From Geomesophilobacter sediminis (GTDB taxonomy: Bacteria > Desulfobacterota > Desulfuromonadia > Geobacterales > Geobacteraceae): a stretch of 64,000 nt of DNA. This document shows, one piece after another, positions 59,801-64,000 of the stretch. The stretch covers positions 312,001-376,000 of the forward strand of contig NZ_JAEMHM010000002.1 of NCBI RefSeq assembly GCF_016458275.1. Reading direction: 5' to 3'. The translations under genes were made by a program, and so were the position numbers. The notes under the pieces are model-generated. The model saw only the letters and a program-made list of their open reading frames with translations. It ran no database searches and was not told where the DNA came from. Each line of letters starts with the position of its first letter. Within the stretch, counting starts at the first letter, position 1.

Positions 59801-61123
59801 TTACTCGACTTTCGCCCCGTCGGTCACTTTTTCCGCCCCGGCGGTAACCACGCGGTCTCCCGAGGTAAGTCCGGAGATGACCTCGACGCGGTCGCCCAGG
59901 GGCCGGCCGACCTTGATCAGCCGCATGCGGGCGATGCCGTCCTTGCCCACGGCCCAGACCGAGGTGAGGGCGCCGCGCTCGACGACGGCGCGGGCGGGAA
60001 CGGCGATAGCGGGACGGGCCCCGGTGCGGAAAAGGGCCTTGCCGTAGCTGCCGGAGCGCAGCCCCTTGGCGGCGAGGTCCAGCTTGACCAGGAAGGTCCG
60101 GGTCGACGGATCGACGGTCGGTACCACCTCGGCGATGCGCGCCGCGGCCGGTCCCTGCTCCAGGGTGAGATCCACCTTGTCGCCCGGCTTCACCTTGCCG
60201 AGGAGCGATTCCGGGGCGGCCACCTCCAGCCGGTAGCCGTCCTCCCCCTCGATGGTGAGAAGCGGGGTTCCCGGGAAGACCGTCTGTCCCGGTTCGGCCT
60301 GCCTGGCGACCACCAGTCCGGAAACCGGTGCGGTGACCTGGCCGTAGCCGGCGACGGCGCCGGCGGATTTGGCCGACTGGCGGGCCTGGTCCAGGCGTGC
60401 TTTGGCGCGGGCGACCCCCTGTTCGGTAACTTCGCGTTCGGTCTGGCGTTCCTCGAATTCCTGGCGGGTTACCGCTTGATCGTTGTAGAGCTTGTTGAAC
60501 CTTTGGAAGGTGGCCTCGGCGAGCTTCTTGCGCGCCTTGGCCTCTTCGAGACCGCGCTCGGCTTCCTCGATGCCGGATGCCGCACCCGCCGCGGCGGCAC
60601 CGGCTTCGGCCGCCTCGATCCGGACCAGGAGCTTGCCGCGGCCGACCCGGTCGCCTTCCTTGACCAGAACCGCAGTGACACTCCCCGGAATGCGCGCCGA
60701 AACGACCGCGGCGGTCCTTGCCTTTACCGTTCCCACCGCCTCGATGGTGTCGGGGAAGGATTCCTCGGTTACCGCGGCAACCGTCGCTCCCTGGACCACC
60801 GGAGCAACCGGTTTGGCGACCTCGGCCTCTTTTTTGCCGCAGCCCAAGGTGGTGGCCAATACCACGGCGACCGCAGCAGCCAGCAGGCTGATGCGTCCGT
60901 TGACTCTGCCGAAGGGGGATATTCCGGAAGGAGCGGCATGACTGGCATTACTGGCTGAGGAGCTTTTCTTGTGGGGGAGCGCCTTTCCAGGCGCGATCCG
61001 CCGAAGGCGGTACGTTAGGTTCGGATCAATCGCGCCTGGAAAGGCGCTCCCACAGGGTTTCCTATTGTGGGCCGGCTCCTGGATCATATTGCTGCCGTTC
61101 GTAGCTTGGAACGTCGTCTTCAT
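59801..61123 (-). CDS. RND periplasmic adaptor with REP-derived N-terminal extension
   Basis: The 440-residue membrane fusion protein starts at ATG 61123, which overlaps the TolC-like stop (ATGA) and has GGAGG just upstream. The lipoprotein signal (ISLLAAAVAVVLATTLGC) lies only at about residues 78-95. The 75 residues before it include a segment encoded by the REP pair at 60971-61055, with no alternative ATG/GTG between. The rest is standard: lipoyl halves (SARIPGSVTAVLVKEGDRVGRGKLLVRIEAA and GQVTAPVSGLVVARQAEPGQTVFPGTPLLTI), a long coiled-coil hairpin (residues about 180-260) and a beta-barrel. Secretion could be affected unless an unusual start is used. Confidence 0.85.
   Translation of the reverse strand: MKTTFQATNGSNMIQEPAHNRKPCGSAFPGAIDPNLTYRLRRIAPGKALPHKKSSSASNASHAAPSGISPFGRVNGRISLLAAAVAVVLATTLGCGKKEAEVAKPVAPVVQGATVAAVTEESFPDTIEAVGTVKARTAAVVSARIPGSVTAVLVKEGDRVGRGKLLVRIEAAEAGAAAAGAASGIEEAERGLEEAKARKKLAEATFQRFNKLYNDQAVTRQEFEERQTEREVTEQGVARAKARLDQARQSAKSAGAVAGYGQVTAPVSGLVVARQAEPGQTVFPGTPLLTIEGEDGYRLEVAAPESLLGKVKPGDKVDLTLEQGPAAARIAEVVPTVDPSTRTFLVKLDLAAKGLRSGSYGKALFRTGARPAIAVPARAVVERGALTSVWAVGKDGIARMRLIKVGRPLGDRVEVISGLTSGDRVVTAGAEKVTDGAKVE
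60971..61055. repeat. Paired REP element inside the adaptor coding region
   Basis: The left arm GTGGGGGAGCGCCTTTCCAG and inverse right arm CTGGAAAGGCGCTCCCAC flank a CCGCCGAAGGCGG hairpin, the same composite as at 42478 and 44781. The whole unit is read through in the frame of the adaptor gene. Confidence 0.85.
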
Positions 61124-62457
61124 CGCATAACCTCCTGCAGAAATACTCCCGCCGCAAAATAGACTTCCGCGTTCGCCGCTGCGTAACCGTTTTCGGCCTC
61201 GACCAGGGAGGCGCGGGACCGGTTCAGCGCCGCTTCGGAGTCCATCAGTTCAACCATCTGGGAAAGCCCGTTTTCAAAGCGTTTGGCGATCAGCCGCATG
61301 CTCTCTTCCGCAGCCGCGACCGCTTTGCGTGCCGATTCCAAGCGCTGCGCGCTTTCCTGGCGGCGTAAAAGGCTCTCGCTCACCTGCAGCGACACCTCCC
61401 GGCGCGCGTCTTCCAGTCGGGCCGCCGCGGCGCTGCGGGCGTTGCTGGCCCGCTGTTTGTCGTGCGATCTGCGGTTTCCCTCGAAGATCTCCCAGCGCAG
61501 GTTCACCCCGATGCTCCAGGAGTCGTGGTCCCAGCCGAGAGGCACGTCGCGGTCGTTGATCTGGTAGGAGGCGCCGGCGTAGACGGTCGGAAAGTAGGCA
61601 TCCCGGGCCTGGCGCAGGGAGAGGTCACCTTTTTCCACCTGTTTTTCCCCACCCTTGAGGTCCTGCCGCCGTGCCAGGGCCAGGTTCACCAGGTCCGGCT
61701 CGGTGAGCGGAGAAGGGGCGAGGGTAGGGGGCTCGACGATATCCAGGGCGGAGCCGGTCGGCCCTCCCACCACGAGGTTCAGTCTCAGGCGCGCCACCTG
61801 GAGATCGTTTTTAGCCGCGATCTGGCGCTGTTCCGCCTCGGCGAGTTCGGTCTCGGCCCGCAGCCGGTCCGATTTCAGCCCGACCCCGTCCTTTTGCCGA
61901 ACCTCGGAGAGCCGGAGGTGTTCCCGTGCGTCGGCAACGGCCTGCTCGGCGATCTGGTGCATGGCGCGGGCCCGGCGCACCTCGAGGTAGGCCTGGTAGA
62001 CGCGGAAGGCAATCTGCTCCCGGCCCATTTCCACCGAGGCGGTGGCCGCTTCGGCGTCCTTGGCGGCAAGCGCCACCGAGGTGCCGATGCTGCGGTCCCA
62101 CAGCGGCTGGTCCAGGGTGACGGCGGTGTGGAAATCGCCGCGCGCCGAGGGATTGTTCAGGGTGGCGGGATTGAAGTCTCCGGCGCCGATCCGCCCCTCG
62201 TCCAGTTTCATCATGAAGACCCGGCTGGGGGAGTTGGTAAGGGCGGCGCCGGTTTCCAGGTTGAGGTGCGGCAGGTACCGGCCGCGTCCGGCGGCGACGG
62301 TCTGCTGGGCGGCCTGCTCGTCGAAGCGCGCGGCTTTGAGGGTGTTGTTGTCGGTCAAGGCGCGTTTGACCGCTTCGCGGACCGTCACAGTCTCGCCTGC
62401 GGCCAGTACGGTGCAGGGAAATAGCGCTGCGGCAAGGATCAGGACCAGCTTCTTCAC
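61120..62457 (-). CDS. TolC-family outer membrane channel
   Basis: The 445-residue protein starts at GTG with GGAGAACCGAC before. It has a signal peptide (LVLILAAALFPCTVLAAG) and two outer-membrane-efflux repeats: VREAVKRALTDNNTLKAARFDEQAAQQTVAAGRGRYLPHLNLETGAALTNSPS, and DAYFPTVYAGASYQINDRDVPLGWDHDSWSIGVNLRWEIFEGNRR. It forms the exit duct for the adaptor and pump encoded downstream. It is the first gene of the operon, about 140 bases from a strong promoter. Its stop overlaps the adaptor start. Confidence 0.9.
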   Translation of the reverse strand: MKKLVLILAAALFPCTVLAAGETVTVREAVKRALTDNNTLKAARFDEQAAQQTVAAGRGRYLPHLNLETGAALTNSPSRVFMMKLDEGRIGAGDFNPATLNNPSARGDFHTAVTLDQPLWDRSIGTSVALAAKDAEAATASVEMGREQIAFRVYQAYLEVRRARAMHQIAEQAVADAREHLRLSEVRQKDGVGLKSDRLRAETELAEAEQRQIAAKNDLQVARLRLNLVVGGPTGSALDIVEPPTLAPSPLTEPDLVNLALARRQDLKGGEKQVEKGDLSLRQARDAYFPTVYAGASYQINDRDVPLGWDHDSWSIGVNLRWEIFEGNRRSHDKQRASNARSAAAARLEDARREVSLQVSESLLRRQESAQRLESARKAVAAAEESMRLIAKRFENGLSQMVELMDSEAALNRSRASLVEAENGYAAANAEVYFAAGVFLQEVMR

Positions 62458-62602
62458 GTCGGTTCTCCTCGTGTGGTTTCTTATCCGGAAACCGCCTGTG
62501 GCGGTGGGCCTGCTGTTTTTCCCTCCGCTGCGGGAGGGAGGGGTTTGCGGTTGCCTCGGCTGGTCGGCTCGGGTGGAAGTTTGAAATTATAATCTGGGAA
62601 GG

Positions 62603-62631
62603 TATATATATTGAAAAGAGAATATTGTCAA
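62603..62631 (-). promoter_or_regulatory. Strong sigma-70 promoter of the efflux/rhodanese operon
   Basis: The minus strand shows TTGACA (plus 62626-62631), a 17-base spacer and TATATA (plus 62603-62608), near consensus. Transcription would start at about 62595, leaving a leader of about 140 bases before the TolC-like gene. Confidence 0.75.
62608..62625. promoter_or_regulatory. Possible ArsR operator within the promoter spacer
   Basis: The dyad ATATT-GAAAAGAG-AATAT fills the promoter spacer, the usual place and base composition for ArsR/SmtB-family operators. The ArsR gene at 54713 ends the same gene cluster. The link is inferred. Confidence 0.45.
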
Positions 62632-62719
62632 TCTGCTATTTTTGGTTTTCTTCCAAGGACCTGAAATTACATGGCATTCGCCGGTTTGTCCCGAATCTCG
62701 CCGCTGGGCGGAAAAAGGG

Positions 62720-62741
62720 ACCTCCGATTTTACCCGGAGGT
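62720..62741 (+). promoter_or_regulatory. Hairpin that covers the ribosome binding site of the gene at 62750
   Basis: ACCTCCG (62720-62726) pairs perfectly with CGGAGGT (62735-62741), the latter containing the GGAGG ribosome binding site 9 bases before the ATG. Translation may need opening of this helix. Confidence 0.5.
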
Positions 62742-62749
62742 TGATTTTC

Positions 62750-63127
62750 ATGAGAGGATCTCCCTTGCCTTACTCTTGCAAATGGAATAACATCCCGGGC
62801 ATGGCAAAAATCCGGACTCAATACTACGGTCTGGCGCTGCTCGTGTCCCTGTTGCTCGCCCTCTCTATTTTTTCGGCTGGCATGCGCGTCCCGGACTTGG
62901 GTCGTCCCTACCGTCCCAAGCCCCTGCAGCGGGCCGTTCTCGAAAAAGAAGAGACGGTTCGGGAATCAGGCGTGAGGGGGGTGGTGGTGCCGGTCGCCGT
63001 TCTCCCCGTGGCACCCGGATTGGATCCCCGGCAACTCATCTCCCTCGTGGTTGTCGTGCTGGTGTTCTCCTCCCCCACGTTCCTCGTCCGTCCTCCCCGG
63101 ACTTCGCGGGCACCTCCTTGTTGTTGA
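62750..63127 (+). CDS. Small single-pass membrane or secreted protein of unknown function
   Basis: Reading from ATG 62750 (GGAGG at 62736-62740) gives 125 residues. ATG 62801 is an alternative closer to the hydrophobic segment (YYGLALLVSLLLALSIFSAGM). After it come a basic linker (PDLGRPYRPKPLQ), a second hydrophobic run (LISLVVVVLVFSSPTFLV) and a Pro/Arg-rich tail ending in Cys-Cys. It is divergent from the efflux operon and shares its control region, as the small secreted protein at 44264 precedes the czcCBA-type genes. No family was recognised; it is plausible as a gene because of its ribosome binding site and membrane-protein composition. Confidence 0.5.
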   Translation: MRGSPLPYSCKWNNIPGMAKIRTQYYGLALLVSLLLALSIFSAGMRVPDLGRPYRPKPLQRAVLEKEETVRESGVRGVVVPVAVLPVAPGLDPRQLISLVVVVLVFSSPTFLVRPPRTSRAPPCC

Positions 63128-63185
63128 TGCTGCCGGCTTTCTAACATCAACTAGGCTTTTCAACTCATCACAAGGAGATGCTTGA

Positions 63186-63800
63186 ATGAAGATCAATAAC
63201 CGTCGTATCGTACCCGCTGTACTGCTCGGAATGCTTGCTTTTACCGGTTGCGCGAAGCAGGGGTTGGTGAAAAACGATCAGCCGATCGCGCCGGCCGCCG
63301 TTGTCACCCCGGATGCCAAGAGCGCCAAGGCGGACGCGGCCAACGCCCAAAATCGTGCCGCCATTACCCCAGAGAACATCGTCGTCTCCCAGCCGGCGGT
63401 GGTGCCGGTTGCCGGTGAAGGGCAGAAAGGGGCCAACGGCGACGCGGTCGGCGCGGCCAACCTGCAGCATGGCCTGAGCAGCATCTATTTCGGGTTCGAC
63501 TCCGCGAGCCTCGATCAACAGGCACGCCAGAAGCTGACCGAAGACCTCGAGGTCCTGAAGCACAACTCGCAGAAGAAGGTCCGGATCGAGGGGTACTGCG
63601 ACGAGCGCGGCTCCGATGAGTACAATCTGGCCCTTGGTGAACGTAGGGCTCAGGCTGCGGCCAAATACCTGGCCGCCCTCGGGGTGTCGTCCAAGCAGCT
63701 GACCACGATCAGCTACGGCAACGAAAAGCCGGCGGATCCGGGGCACGACGAAGCGGCGTGGTCCAAAAACCGCCGCGACGAGTTCGTGCTGGTTCCGTAA
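63186..63800 (+). CDS. pal: Pal-like OmpA-domain peptidoglycan-associated lipoprotein
   Basis: The 204-residue protein has a lipobox (LLGMLAFTGC, Cys about 22), an Ala/Pro-rich linker, and a C-terminal OmpA-like domain (GLSSIYFGFDSASLDQQARQKL; VRIEGYCDERGSDEYNLALGERRAQAAAKYL; TTISYGNEKPADPGHDEAAWSKNRRDEFV). The peptidoglycan-binding Asp and Arg of the CDERGSDEYN and NRRDEF motifs are kept, and the GYCDERGSDEYNLALG string is typical of Pal. It anchors the outer membrane to peptidoglycan, usually with TolB, which is not in this window. CACAAGGAGATGCTTGA precedes the ATG. Confidence 0.88.
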   Translation: MKINNRRIVPAVLLGMLAFTGCAKQGLVKNDQPIAPAAVVTPDAKSAKADAANAQNRAAITPENIVVSQPAVVPVAGEGQKGANGDAVGAANLQHGLSSIYFGFDSASLDQQARQKLTEDLEVLKHNSQKKVRIEGYCDERGSDEYNLALGERRAQAAAKYLAALGVSSKQLTTISYGNEKPADPGHDEAAWSKNRRDEFVLVP

Positions 63801-63902
63801 GCGTCGTAGGTCGCGTTGCGGGACGAAACGCGACGCTTCCGCCCTGTGCCAATCGTTGTGTTTCGATGAACCCGTTCAACGCAATCCTCTGAGTAAACGA
63901 CA

Positions 63903-63939
63903 AAAAAAGGTGAGGCCCGATTCAGGCCTCACCTTTTTT
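63903..63939 (+). terminator. Intrinsic terminator after the Pal-like gene
   Basis: AAAAAGGTGAGGCC pairs with GGCCTCACCTTTTTT around a CGATTCA loop, with T-runs on both strands. Confidence 0.9.
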
Positions 63940-64000
63940 ATTCACTGCCGGCAAGCGTTGACACCGATAGTTGGTATGGATGCAAACGGTGACTTTGACA

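Overview
The window is a GC-rich bacterial chromosome segment. It most resembles Geobacter-type Desulfuromonadota (Geobacterales). The basis is an exosortase A/PEP-CTERM exopolysaccharide locus with PrsK/PrsR, a GEMM-class cyclic-dinucleotide riboswitch, several heavy-metal and RND efflux operons, and REP-like intergenic palindromes. This is inferred from gene content and protein style, not from a database match. No rRNA, tRNA, CRISPR array, phage or insertion-sequence gene was recognised.

Left part (1-23,950): surface polysaccharide and protein-sorting locus. Secreted beta-helix proteins and a methyltransferase lie on the minus strand. A plus-strand run follows: MBOAT O-acyltransferase, SGNH-like partner, exosortase XrtA, EpsI and a GT4 glycosyltransferase. 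An 0.8-kb intergenic tract carries a degenerate 21-bp repeat. Next come two acyl carrier proteins, an AMP-forming acyl ligase and a FemAB-like transferase, then TviB/TviC nucleotide-sugar enzymes, the PrsK sensor kinase and the PrsR sigma-54 activator. Directly after prsR a PEP-CTERM protein is preceded by a near-perfect -24/-12 promoter and two 17-bp candidate PrsR boxes.

Middle (24,000-33,800): secreted proteins. A subtilisin-like protease lies behind a GEMM riboswitch and terminator. A minus-strand operon encodes three secreted proteins that appear to share one domain: one ends there, one ends in a PEP-CTERM signal, and one continues into an 1861-residue repeat protein with a Cys-pentad block. 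This operon starts at a second -24/-12 promoter with the same 17-bp box, which suggests one PrsR regulon.

Right part (33,800-64,000): a type IA topoisomerase, YtxH-like protein, DUF4082/PHP fusion, Rrf2 regulator, GAPDH and M20 amidohydrolase, then a czcCBA-type metal efflux operon preceded by a small Cys/His-rich secreted protein, then housekeeping genes (GNAT, trpS, flavoprotein, alkyltransferase-like protein). A second efflux operon on the minus strand (TolC, adaptor, RND pump, C_GCAxxG_C_C protein, DUF2892, rhodanese, ArsR) reads from a strong promoter containing a dyad. The segment ends with a Pal/OmpA lipoprotein. Intergenic DNA here is rich in REP-like palindromes, one of which lies in frame inside the efflux adaptor gene.
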